This document shows, piece by piece, positions 15,756-23,621 of a stretch of 64,000 bases of DNA. Each line of letters begins with the position of its first letter. Positions within the stretch are counted from its first letter, which is position 1. Source of the DNA: Marinobacter adhaerens HP15 (GTDB lineage: Bacteria > Pseudomonadota > Gammaproteobacteria > Pseudomonadales > Oleiphilaceae); assembly GCF_000166295.1 (NCBI RefSeq), contig NC_017506.1, forward strand, positions 3,224,001-3,288,000. Reading direction: 5' to 3'. The notes under the pieces were generated by a model. That model had not been told where the DNA came from. It saw only the letters and a list, made by a program, of their open reading frames with translations, and searched no databases. The translations under genes were made by a program, and so were the position numbers.

Positions 15756-15779
15756 CACAGTCACTGTATACATCCACAG
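15745..15779 (+). promoter_or_regulatory. Tandem LexA (SOS) boxes upstream of recN
   Basis: CTGTATATATTCACAG (15745-15760) and CTGTATACATCCACAG (15764-15779) both fit the CTG-N10-CAG LexA operator and are separated by only 3 nt. The second ends 39 nt before the recN ATG. Tandem operators are known for recN in E. coli, and this layout predicts tight SOS control. Confidence 0.92.
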
Positions 15780-15818
15780 TGTTTTGCCGGTTTCAGGAAC
15801 AACGCGGAGGTTATCTGC

Positions 15819-17498
15819 ATGCTGACTCAACTTACGGTTTCCAATTACGCCATCGCTGAACGGGTGGAACTCCAGTTCAGCAAGGGCATGACCGCATTGA
15901 CCGGCGAGACCGGCGCCGGAAAATCCATCGTTCTGGACGCCCTCGGCCTGGCCATGGGCGGCAGAGCCGATGCCGGCGCCGTCCGGCATGGTGCCAAACG
16001 CGCCGACATCACAGCGACCTTCGACGTATCCGGCATTCCCGAGGCAACCGAATGGTTGGCAGAACACGAGCTGGATGACGACAACGATTGCATCCTGCGC
16101 CGGGTCATCAGCAAGGATGGCCGCTCCCGCGCCTACATCAATGGCCAACCCTGCCCCCTGAACCACCTCAAGGAACTGGGCGGTGTGCTAATGGATATTC
16201 ACAGCCAGCATCAGCACCAGTCTCTTTTGCGCAAGGAAACCCACCGCAAGCTGGTGGATGAGTTCGCCGGCGTTGAGACCCTGGCCGCTGAAACACGGGA
16301 AGCCTGGAAATCCTGGAACCAGATCCGCCAGCGGCTGACCGAACGCCAGCAGAATGCCGATGAAGCAGAGGCCAAACTCCAGCTTTTGCGGTATCAGGTG
16401 GAAGAACTGGATCGTCTGGCCCTGGAAGCGGGCGAGCAGGAAAACCTGGAACAGGAGCAGGCCCAGCTCAGCCAGGCAGATACGGTTCTGCACAACAGCC
16501 ATCAGGCCGCCCTGCTTTGCACCGAGGATGAAACCAGCGCAGTGGATCTGGTGCGCCAGGCGTTACAGCAGCTGGAGCAGCTTCCGGTGGATGTTCCCGC
16601 ACTGGCAGACACGATCCAGATGCTGAACGAAGCCCAGATCCAGATCAGTGAGGCCGGCGACAACCTTCGCCATTTCGTCGAGGACTACGAGGCCGACCCG
16701 GCTCGACTGGCGGAAGTGGAAGAACGGCTGAGCGCCATCTACCAGATGGCCCGCAAACACCGGATCACACCGGAAGAATTACCGGAACTGCATCAGCGCC
16801 TGAGTGCCGAGCTGGCCGAGCTGGACGGTGGCGAGGGCAGCCTGGAGCAGCTGGCCGCAGAGCTGGACAGCCAGCGCGGACGCTTCGATGAGCTGGCCGC
16901 GGAGCTGTCAGAGGCCCGTGCCAGGGCCGCCGCCGAACTGGATCAGCGGGTCGCAGCGGAGCTCACCCAGTTAAGCATGCCCAACATGCAGTTCATTACA
17001 CACCTGAACCGCAGCAACGGTGGGGAGCCGGCGCCCCACGGACTGGAAGAGATTGAATTCCTGGTCAGCGCCAACCCGGGGCAACCTGCGCGGCCACTGG
17101 CCAAAGTAGCCTCCGGCGGCGAACTGTCGCGGATCAGCCTTGCCATCCAGGTGGTGGTTGCCCAGACATCAACCACACCCACACTGGTCTTCGATGAAGT
17201 GGATGTCGGCATTGGCGGCGGCACGGCCGAGGTGGTTGGCCGACTGTTACGGACTCTTGGTGGCAACGGGCAGGTGCTCTGCGTCACCCACCTGCCGCAA
17301 GTGGCGGCCCAGTGTCATCAGCACCTGTTTGTCAGCAAGTTTACCGAGCAGGATGCCACCTTCTCGAAAATCGAGACGCTGGACGATCAGGGCAGAATCA
17401 GTGAAGTGGCGAGAATGCTGGGAGGCGTGGACATGACTGAACATACGATCGCTCATGCCAGGGAAATGTTTTCAAAGGGGCAGGCAACCCATCACTGA
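15819..17498 (+). CDS. recN: DNA repair protein RecN
   Basis: SMC-like ATPase acting early in double-strand-break repair. From the ATG at 15819 (GGAGG Shine-Dalgarno at 15805-15809) the product is 559 aa, the usual size. The N-terminus MLTQLTVSNYAIAERVEL leads into Walker A GETGAGKS. A long central coiled coil (about residues 160-380) is followed by the ABC signature and Walker B (VASGGELSRISLAIQ, TLVFDEVDVGIGG). An in-frame extension upstream of 15819 would run through the LexA boxes and was rejected. The gene diverges from grpE. Confidence 0.98.
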   Translation: MLTQLTVSNYAIAERVELQFSKGMTALTGETGAGKSIVLDALGLAMGGRADAGAVRHGAKRADITATFDVSGIPEATEWLAEHELDDDNDCILRRVISKDGRSRAYINGQPCPLNHLKELGGVLMDIHSQHQHQSLLRKETHRKLVDEFAGVETLAAETREAWKSWNQIRQRLTERQQNADEAEAKLQLLRYQVEELDRLALEAGEQENLEQEQAQLSQADTVLHNSHQAALLCTEDETSAVDLVRQALQQLEQLPVDVPALADTIQMLNEAQIQISEAGDNLRHFVEDYEADPARLAEVEERLSAIYQMARKHRITPEELPELHQRLSAELAELDGGEGSLEQLAAELDSQRGRFDELAAELSEARARAAAELDQRVAAELTQLSMPNMQFITHLNRSNGGEPAPHGLEEIEFLVSANPGQPARPLAKVASGGELSRISLAIQVVVAQTSTTPTLVFDEVDVGIGGGTAEVVGRLLRTLGGNGQVLCVTHLPQVAAQCHQHLFVSKFTEQDATFSKIETLDDQGRISEVARMLGGVDMTEHTIAHAREMFSKGQATHH

Positions 17499-17543
17499 GC
17501 CGCGAACAACGATCCACTACCCCTCTCGATCCTGAGAGCTGTT

Positions 17544-17572
17544 GGGGCGGGCCATAAACCCGCCCCTTTTTT
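17544..17572 (+). terminator. Rho-independent terminator after recN
   Basis: GGGGCGGG (17544-17551) pairs with CCCGCCCC (17559-17566), followed by six T's. It sits between convergent recN and fur. Confidence 0.9.
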
Positions 17573-17602
17573 CGTTCCTTCAGCCAACGGCCCGAGCCAG
17601 GC

Positions 17603-18013
17603 TCAGGACTTGATCGGCTTTACGTACAGAATCAGGCTGTGGTCGACGATTTCGTAACCGTGCTCTTCGGCAATCTTCTTCTGTCGCTCTTCAATGACCT
17701 CGTCGACAAACTCGACTACCTCACCCGTCTGGGTGCACACCATATGGTCGTGGTGGTCGTCGCCAGCCATTTCGAACACGGCATGGCCGCCCTCAAAATT
17801 ATGGCGCAGTACCAGCCCTGCTGCTTCAAACTGCGTCAGCACCCGGTAGACTGTTGCCAGCCCCACGTCATCGCCTTGCTCCAGAAGCTTCTTGTATACA
17901 TCTTCGGCACTGAGGTGATGCTCCTCCGCGGTCTCCAGAATGTTGAAGATTTTGACCCGCGGCAGAGTCACTTTCAGACCGACTTTTCGTAATTCGGCGT
18001 TTTCGGATGACAT
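17603..18013 (-). CDS. fur: Ferric uptake regulator Fur
   Basis: Fe(II)-dependent repressor of iron acquisition genes. From the ATG at 18013 the product is 136 aa. It has the N-terminal winged-helix domain (RKVGLKVTLPRVKIFNIL, DVGLATVYRVLTQF) and a dimerisation/metal domain with HDHMVC. Like Pseudomonas-type Fur, it keeps only the first Cys of the usual CxxC and lacks the C-terminal Cys pair. A GTG four codons upstream (18025) is in frame but has no better ribosome-binding site. The gene diverges from bamE; no clear Fur box was recognised in the 122-nt gap. Confidence 0.97.
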   Translation of the reverse strand: MSSENAELRKVGLKVTLPRVKIFNILETAEEHHLSAEDVYKKLLEQGDDVGLATVYRVLTQFEAAGLVLRHNFEGGHAVFEMAGDDHHDHMVCTQTGEVVEFVDEVIEERQKKIAEEHGYEIVDHSLILYVKPIKS

Positions 18014-18135
18014 GTTACTATTCACTCTTTGGTGTGCCTCACGGCTTCCGGTATGATGAAGCCGCCATTGAACGGTTAACCCGTGTCACACCTGCCTCTG
18101 GCAGGCGATTTCAAGATAGAGGATTTCCCCCGGCG

Positions 18136-18462
18136 ATGCAAAAGCTCACAGCTCTCATTCTCACTTTCGTTCTATCCGGTTGCGTTTTCCCGGGCGTCTA
18201 CAAAATCAACGTCCAGCAGGGGAACATCGTTACCGATGAGGAGCTGACGCAACTGACCGAGGGCATGCCACGCAGCCAGGTGCACGCCGTGATGGGAACA
18301 CCGCTCATGCTCAACCCGGTTGACCCCTCCCGCGAATACTACGTGTATACCTTCCAGAGAGAAGGCGGGGACATCCAGGAACAGCGAATCATCGTGTACT
18401 ACGAAGAAGACCAGTACGCCTATTACGAGGCTCAACTGCTGGAAGAAACGCCGGCCTACTGA
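18136..18462 (+). CDS. bamE: Outer-membrane assembly lipoprotein BamE (SmpA)
   Basis: Lipoprotein subunit of the BAM outer-membrane protein insertion machine. The ATG at 18136 gives 108 aa with a signal peptide and lipobox (LTFVLSGC, Cys about residue 17). The SmpA/OmlA fold has the characteristic LTEGMPRSQVHAVMGTP segment. An in-frame extension back to 18007 would overlap the fur start and destroy the signal peptide, so the short start is used. It diverges from fur, and its 3' end overlaps rnfH tail-to-tail by 7 nt. Confidence 0.95.
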   Translation: MQKLTALILTFVLSGCVFPGVYKINVQQGNIVTDEELTQLTEGMPRSQVHAVMGTPLMLNPVDPSREYYVYTFQREGGDIQEQRIIVYYEEDQYAYYEAQLLEETPAY

Positions 18463-18746
18463 GCCTGATCTTTCTTTTTCGCCCGATTCAGTCGCGCCTG
18501 CTTCGGATCGATCTTCAGCGGGCGATACAGCTCCACCCGGTCACCTTCACGCAGTTCGTGGGCGGCCGGGTCCTTGATCACCTTCCCGAACACGCCCATA
18601 TCAATCGTATCCGGATCGATCTCCGGAAAAATATCGCTGATCCCGGACAGCTTGGCCGCCTCCAGGGCGGTCGTACCCTCGGGCACATTTACCGGCACAA
18701 TCTCCTGCCGGTCAGGCCGGGCATAGGCCACTTCCACCTGCATCAT
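18456..18746 (-). CDS. rnfH: RnfH/RatB family protein (UPF0125)
   Basis: Small ubiquitin-like-fold protein of unclear role that is almost always found next to ratA. The 96-aa product has the family pattern: EVAYARPDRQEIVPVNVPEG, IDMGVFGKVIKD, and LREGDRVELYRPLKIDPKQARLNRA at the C-terminus. Its ATG overlaps the ratA stop by 4 nt (ATGA), so the two are translationally coupled. Confidence 0.93.
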   Translation of the reverse strand: MMQVEVAYARPDRQEIVPVNVPEGTTALEAAKLSGISDIFPEIDPDTIDMGVFGKVIKDPAAHELREGDRVELYRPLKIDPKQARLNRAKKKDQAQ

Positions 18747-19189
18747 GCACCCTCCTTCCGGTAAAGCTCATCAGCGCGCCGGCAAAAGGCATCCACCATC
18801 GTATTGGCCGCCTGACTGAATACCGGCCCGAAGGTCATCCTTGAAAGCGATCCGGAGAATTCGAACTCCAGGGTCAGGATCACCTTGCAGGCGTTCTCAT
18901 CCAGGGATTTGAAATTCCAGCGACCAGTCAGGTTGCGAAAAGGGCCATCCACCAGGTTCATCTCGATCGCCTCCGGCATCAGAAGCTGATTCCGGGTCGT
19001 GAGCGTATGCCGCACCCCACCCTTGGCGATTTCAAGCGACGCTGTCACCTGCTCGGGCTGGCGCTCATGAATCTCCGCGCCGGCGCACCAGGGGAGAAAC
19101 TCCGGGTAACGGGCGATGTCATTCACCAGGTGAAACATGCGCTCGGCGGAGTGCATAACCAAAGCTGTTTTATCAATCTGATGGGGCAT
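18743..19189 (-). CDS. ratA: RatA family START-like protein
   Basis: Polyketide-cyclase/START-fold protein; E. coli RatA is reported to interfere with 70S ribosome association, and a role in ubiquinone handling is proposed for relatives. From the ATG at 19189 the product is 148 aa. It has the family motifs ALVMHSAERMFHLVNDIARYPEFLPWCAG and a C-terminal amphipathic helix. An in-frame extension to 19261 adds 24 residues with no family similarity. The Shine-Dalgarno is weak, so the start carries some doubt. It forms an operon with rnfH. Confidence 0.9.
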   Translation of the reverse strand: MPHQIDKTALVMHSAERMFHLVNDIARYPEFLPWCAGAEIHERQPEQVTASLEIAKGGVRHTLTTRNQLLMPEAIEMNLVDGPFRNLTGRWNFKSLDENACKVILTLEFEFSGSLSRMTFGPVFSQAANTMVDAFCRRADELYRKEGA

Positions 19190-19261
19190 TGGAACCGGTT
19201 GTCCTGCTTGCAAACACGCTGTGAAAAGGTTGCAGACTTCTGGAAAGGAAGACAGCCTCAA

Positions 19262-20905
19262 TCACACGCTATCATAAAGGATATCGTCCTGTTTTGGGGC
19301 TTTTTCGCCTGACTTACCACCACTTTCCTCCACCCCCGGCGGCTTCTGGTCTGACGCGGGCGCTGTCTTCTCGGCCTCGGCGGCTTTCTCCTCCGGCTCG
19401 GCCGGCGTAGCGGCAAAAGGCCGATCTCCCGCTGGCACTTCCCCGCCTTCCGAGACCATGGCAGCGGGCTGATCGCACCAGGCTGCAACATTGCCGTTGC
19501 TGCACAGGTTAGCCAGTGAAAAGGCCGTGTACTGGATCCCTATCCAGGCAACCACGAGGGGCAGCACCAGGCGCATCACCCAGAACCAGATACCGGCGAA
19601 CAGTCTTGGCGTTGCGCCGAGCATGGTACCCGAAAGGTGTCGGGTCAGGCACCAGCCGGTAAACAGCGCAATCAAGATGGCCACAAGCGGAATCAGCAGG
19701 CCACCGGTGATCAGCTCCAGCCAGCGGAACATGGTAGCGCCGCCCATCCGCTCCTCGGCCCAGACATTAAACGACAGCAGAGACGCGAGCCCCGCCAGCC
19801 ACACCGACAGACCGATCAGCAGCACCGACAGTGCCCTGGGCGCCCCGGTCCACTCACGGAACCAGCCCACGATGGGCTCCAGCAGATTCAGGGATGTGGT
19901 CCAGACAATCAGCACCACCAGCAGAAAAACAGCGGCGATCACGAACTGGCTCGCGGGCAACTGGGCCAGCGTGACCGGCATGGAAACAAAGAGCAGGCTG
20001 AAGCCCCGTTCACCGTCAAAGCTGTTGCCGTCTGTTGCGATCGCGAAGATCATCAGGCCAGCCAGAATCGCCACCAGGGTATCCATCAGCACCACGGCCA
20101 GAATCGAACGCTTCAGACGGGTTTGAGGCGTGGTGTACGAGCCCAGTATCGCCCAGACACCCATACCGAGCCCGAGCGTAAAAAAGGCATGAAACAATGC
20201 GGCTTTCAGGCTTTCCCAGGAAAGGTCCTCCGGATGCATGGCCAGAATGTGGTTGATGGCCCCGTCGATCCGACCATGCCAGGCAGCCAGGGCGAACAGC
20301 ACGAGCATCAGCACCAGGGCGCCCGGCACAACCACCCTCAGGGCCCTTTCCAGCCCCCTCACTACGCCCTGCGCCGAGACCCAGAGTACCAGTAGCAGAA
20401 AGAAGATATGCCAGCCCATGAATACCCGGTACTGCCTGGGGTCGGACACCAGCCCCGCCAGAATCCCGGTTGCCTCTACCTCACCGGCGCCGGAGAAACG
20501 GCCAAGTGCGCCGAAGAACACGTAAGCCAGAGCAATGGATCCGAAGACTGCCGTAAAAGAGAGCACCAGAAAGGCGGCCAGTATGCTGAGCCGGCCAACC
20601 GCCATCCAGGCCCGAGACTGCCTGGCACTTCGAATGAGCCCGTCCATGGCCAATACAATGCCGTGGCGGGAATACCGACCAACAGCCGCTTCAGTCACCA
20701 TCAGAGGCAGAGTCACCAGCAGCAGACAGGCGAGGTAAAGCAGGATGAACAGGCCACCACCATGCAGACTGGCCAGATAAGGGAACTGCCACAGGTTGGC
20801 AAGACCCACGGTAGCGCCCACCGCGGCCCAGAAGAAGGTTGATTTTCGGGTAAAGGACCCGATATGAGTCTGATACGGCGTAGGCATTCGCTTCCCTGAG
20901 GCCAC
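19262..20905 (-). CDS. Neurotransmitter:sodium symporter family transporter
   Basis: Predicted Na+-coupled amino-acid or related solute transporter of the inner membrane (SNF/LeuT family). The 547-aa product has about 12 hydrophobic segments and the TM1 signature (FFWAAVGATVGLANLWQFPYLA) with the unwound Gly/Leu-Trp region. An unusual C-terminal tail of about 70 residues, rich in Glu, Ala, Pro and Lys, follows the last membrane span and is probably cytosolic and disordered. Translation may start at the first Met or at the Met seven codons later (MPTPYQTH). It sits between ratA and smpB, which are often adjacent and divergent. Confidence 0.9.
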   Translation of the reverse strand: MASGKRMPTPYQTHIGSFTRKSTFFWAAVGATVGLANLWQFPYLASLHGGGLFILLYLACLLLVTLPLMVTEAAVGRYSRHGIVLAMDGLIRSARQSRAWMAVGRLSILAAFLVLSFTAVFGSIALAYVFFGALGRFSGAGEVEATGILAGLVSDPRQYRVFMGWHIFFLLLVLWVSAQGVVRGLERALRVVVPGALVLMLVLFALAAWHGRIDGAINHILAMHPEDLSWESLKAALFHAFFTLGLGMGVWAILGSYTTPQTRLKRSILAVVLMDTLVAILAGLMIFAIATDGNSFDGERGFSLLFVSMPVTLAQLPASQFVIAAVFLLVVLIVWTTSLNLLEPIVGWFREWTGAPRALSVLLIGLSVWLAGLASLLSFNVWAEERMGGATMFRWLELITGGLLIPLVAILIALFTGWCLTRHLSGTMLGATPRLFAGIWFWVMRLVLPLVVAWIGIQYTAFSLANLCSNGNVAAWCDQPAAMVSEGGEVPAGDRPFAATPAEPEEKAAEAEKTAPASDQKPPGVEESGGKSGEKAPKQDDILYDSV

Positions 20906-21087
20906 CTAACAGGTCGGGGAGAAAGTCTGGGCCCGTATTGTAGCTGAAGGATCCCGTCGCGCACGAACCAGACACCGCCACAACGTCGAATTCGTGACCG
21001 GTCCGCCACTGTTGGGCTACAATGCGCCTTTTTCCGGCTGCAGCAACGCCGGCCCGTTCATTCGTCCGACCCCGGATTCATTGATTC

Positions 21088-21567
21088 ATGAGCAAGAAAA
21101 AACCCGGAACGCCGAGCAATACCATTGCGCTGAACAAAAAGGCGAAGCACGAGTATCACATTGAGGAACGCTTTGAAGCGGGTCTCTCCCTGCTGGGCTG
21201 GGAAGTGAAGTCCCTGCGTGCGGGCAAGGCCCAGCTGGTGGACGCCTATGTGCTGCTCAAGGACGGCGAAGCCTGGTTGCTCGGCTCTCACATTACCCCG
21301 TTGATTGCGGCGTCCACCCACGTGATCGCAGACCCCACGCGCACCCGCAAGCTGCTGCTGCACGCCAAGGAAATTGCCAAGATCGTGGGCAAGGTCAACC
21401 AGGCCGGCTACACCTGCATTCCGCTGGCGTTGTACTGGAAAAACAACAAGGTGAAATGCGAAATCGCCCTGGTAAAAGGCAAGAAGCTGTTCGACAAGCG
21501 CGCCACCGAGAAAGAACGCGACTGGAACCGCCAGAAGCAACGCATCCTGCGCGAAACCAACGTTTGA
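21088..21567 (+). CDS. smpB: SsrA-binding protein SmpB
   Basis: Binds the tRNA-like domain of tmRNA and mimics the missing anticodon stem to rescue stalled ribosomes. The 159-aa product has the OB-fold motifs ([34 protein letters not shown]) and the basic C-terminal tail ([19 protein letters not shown]) that enters the mRNA channel. Its partner ssrA lies about 1.65 kb downstream on the same strand. Confidence 0.98.
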   Translation: MSKKKPGTPSNTIALNKKAKHEYHIEERFEAGLSLLGWEVKSLRAGKAQLVDAYVLLKDGEAWLLGSHITPLIAASTHVIADPTRTRKLLLHAKEIAKIVGKVNQAGYTCIPLALYWKNNKVKCEIALVKGKKLFDKRATEKERDWNRQKQRILRETNV

Positions 21568-21597
21568 TCCTGCCCGCCACCAATTAACAAATACCTG

Positions 21598-21617
21598 ACG
21601 CCGGTCATGGCCGGCGT
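21598..21617. repeat. Perfect inverted repeat after smpB
   Basis: ACGCCGG (21598-21604) and CCGGCGT (21611-21617) flank a 6-nt centre. No T-run follows, so it is a weak terminator or a binding site at best. Confidence 0.5.
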
Positions 21618-21645
21618 GAACGGGTATGTCGCATACTCACTCTCT

Positions 21646-21673
21646 TTGTTCAGAATTCCATCGGGCCTATACT
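21646..21673 (+). promoter_or_regulatory. Candidate promoter of the wax ester synthase gene
   Basis: TTGTTC (21646-21651) and TATACT (21668-21673) with a 16-nt spacer lie 34 nt upstream of the ATG. Confidence 0.45.
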
Positions 21674-21707
21674 CGGGAACTCTGGTGCATGGCAAAGGGA
21701 GCCGCTT

Positions 21708-23126
21708 ATGTCACCCAAACAGATACCAATGTCCGCCGTAGACCGCGCCTGGCTACGCATGGACTCGCCCCAGAACCCCATGATGATCTGCGGGGTATGG
21801 ACACTGGAACGCCCCGTATCGATGAACCGCCTCAGGCACACGCTCGAGGAGAGGTTTCTCTGCTTCAACCGGTTCCGGCAACGGGTGATCGACACTGGCG
21901 ACCGGGCGTACTGGCAGGACGATCCCCTGTTCGACCTGGACAACCATCTGCACCGCATCGCCCTGCCGGGCAAGGCCGATAAGGCAGAGCTCCAAAAGCT
22001 GGTCAGTGACATGAACAGCACGTCGCTGGATTTCCGGCAACCGCTCTGGCAAATGCACTACATCGACAATTATGGGGACGGCGGCGCGCTACTCATCCGC
22101 ATTCACCACTGCATTGCCGATGGCATCTCGCTGGTTCGTGTAATGCTGTCACTCACCGATAAAACGCCGGAACCCCGACTGGGCAAAGTCGCCCGCAAGC
22201 GTCGCTCCAAACCCGGCAGGAAATCGGCCATCCAGAACTTCCTGCACCGTGCCGTGGACAGCGCGCAGACCGCCACCAACCAGGCCAAACTGTTTATCCA
22301 GTCCGTCCGTGAAGAGCCCAACTACCCGTTAAAACTGGCCACCACCGCCAGCGGTGTCGCCCTTGACCTCCTGAAACTTGGCCTGGCGCCCGGCGAACCC
22401 AAAACCGGCCTGAAAGAACCGTTATCCGGGCGCAAACAAGTGGCCTGGGCCGATCCCCTCGACCTTGCCGAAGTAAAGGCCTGCGCCAAGGCTCTGGGGG
22501 GCACCATCAACGATGCCCTCCTTTGCACGGTCACGGGCGCCTTACAGAGACATTTTGCCGCCCACAAGGAAACCATCCCCGAGTGCGGCATTAGGGTCGC
22601 CGTACCGTTCAATCTGCGCCCTCTTGATCAGCCCATCGAAACGCTCGGCAACAAGTTCGGGCTCGTACTGGTTACCCTGCCGGTGGAAGTGAGAGACCCG
22701 CTCATGTGCTTCCGCCAGGTGCAGGAGAACATGAACCGGCTCAAGCGGTCCTATCAGGCCCAGGTTACCTACAGCCTGCTTGATATCTTCGGGCGCGGCC
22801 CCGATGTTATTGAACGAAGGGCCCTGGATCTGCTCAGCAACAAGGCCTCGGCGGTACTGACCAACGTGCCCGGCCCGAAAGAGCCCCTGTATCTGGCGGG
22901 CAGCAAGCTGACCCAGCCCATGTTCTGGGTTCCCCAGAGCGGCAGCATCGGTATCGGCATGAGTATTCTCAGTTATGCCGGCACCGTGCAATTCGGCATC
23001 ACGGTGGACAAGGCGATTCACGCGGATCCGGACGCCGTGATGGGCTACTTCCGGGAAAGCTTCGAGGCCCTGAGCCATGCGGCCCTGGCAGGCCGACATG
23101 ACGCCATTGAGCGCAAGGCCAGCTAG
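21708..23126 (+). CDS. Wax ester synthase / acyl-CoA:diacylglycerol acyltransferase (WS/DGAT)
   Basis: Makes wax esters and/or triacylglycerols from acyl-CoA and a fatty alcohol or diacylglycerol; a storage-lipid enzyme typical of hydrocarbon-using marine bacteria. The 472-aa product carries the catalytic HHxxxDG motif (HHCIADG, His133, His134, Asp138). It also has the N-terminal PLWQ segment, the ND-containing motif GTINDALL, and the C-terminal TNVPGPKEPLYLAG region of the family. Substrate preference cannot be read from the sequence. It lies between smpB and ssrA with its own candidate promoter. Confidence 0.93.
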   Translation: MSPKQIPMSAVDRAWLRMDSPQNPMMICGVWTLERPVSMNRLRHTLEERFLCFNRFRQRVIDTGDRAYWQDDPLFDLDNHLHRIALPGKADKAELQKLVSDMNSTSLDFRQPLWQMHYIDNYGDGGALLIRIHHCIADGISLVRVMLSLTDKTPEPRLGKVARKRRSKPGRKSAIQNFLHRAVDSAQTATNQAKLFIQSVREEPNYPLKLATTASGVALDLLKLGLAPGEPKTGLKEPLSGRKQVAWADPLDLAEVKACAKALGGTINDALLCTVTGALQRHFAAHKETIPECGIRVAVPFNLRPLDQPIETLGNKFGLVLVTLPVEVRDPLMCFRQVQENMNRLKRSYQAQVTYSLLDIFGRGPDVIERRALDLLSNKASAVLTNVPGPKEPLYLAGSKLTQPMFWVPQSGSIGIGMSILSYAGTVQFGITVDKAIHADPDAVMGYFRESFEALSHAALAGRHDAIERKAS

Positions 23127-23178
23127 GGTTCTAGGTACATCTACAGCCCCAAAAGCACAAAACTGCAACAAACAAACC

Positions 23179-23208
23179 TTGAAGTCCGGCAAACCGGACA
23201 CATATACT
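23179..23208 (+). promoter_or_regulatory. ssrA promoter with a palindromic spacer
   Basis: TTGAAG (23179-23184), an 18-nt spacer and TATACT (23203-23208) place the start site at about 23216, matching the mature tmRNA 5' end. The spacer holds a perfect inverted repeat GTCCGG-CAAA-CCGGAC (23184-23199). Confidence 0.75.
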
Positions 23209-23216
23209 GAAGTTAA

Positions 23217-23581
23217 GGGGACGACATGGCTTCGACGCCGGTGGCGAACCCTTGAGTGCATGTCGAGATGGCAGCCAATCTCGTTAATCCAAAGCTGCAA
23301 CGCAATAGTCGCAAACGACGAAAACTACGCACTAGCAGCGTAAGCTGCTAGTCGTCCTGACCGGGTCGCCCGTAGCCCGGAAGCAACATCTCAGGACGTC
23401 ATCGCTTACGGGATGCTCCGTTACCCAGAGTTCACTGGTTAACGGCTAAGATTTAAAGAACTCGGTTCTTGCACCCTGGCTCTCGGGTCGCTTGAACTTA
23501 AATCAATAGAGAGACGCTAAACATGTAGACCTCAAGGCTGAGTACTGGCGGACGCGGGTTCAATTCCCGCCGTCTCCACCA
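23217..23581 (+). ncRNA. ssrA: Transfer-messenger RNA (tmRNA, SsrA)
   Basis: Rescues stalled ribosomes and tags the nascent chain for proteolysis. The 365-nt RNA starts GGGGACGACATGG, and its 5' end pairs with the 3' acceptor segment GTCTCC ahead of ACCA. The T arm (GGGTTCAATTCCCGC) is intact. The tag frame begins at GCA (23311-23313) and encodes ANDENYALAA, ending at TAA (23341-23343), identical to the E. coli tag. The pseudoknot-rich middle is present. The 3' end is the attachment site of the downstream prophage and was restored on integration. Confidence 0.98.
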
Positions 23582-23590
23582 AACAACCAA
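23555..23590 (+). repeat. attL: 36-bp core, ssrA 3' end
   Basis: The 36-bp sequence beginning CGGGTTCAATTCCCGCC, covering the tmRNA T arm, CCA end and 9 nt beyond, is repeated exactly at 38490-38525. The bases flanking the two copies differ, which defines the core. Confidence 0.95.
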
Positions 23591-23595
23591 GAGAA

Positions 23596-23621
23596 AGCCC
23601 CTGATTTCAGGGGCTTTTTTT
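23596..23621 (+). terminator. Rho-independent terminator carried by the prophage just after ssrA
   Basis: AGCCCCTGA (23596-23604) and TCAGGGGCT (23607-23615) flank a TT centre and are followed by T's to 23621. It lies 5 nt beyond attL, so the element supplies a new terminator to ssrA. Confidence 0.92.
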
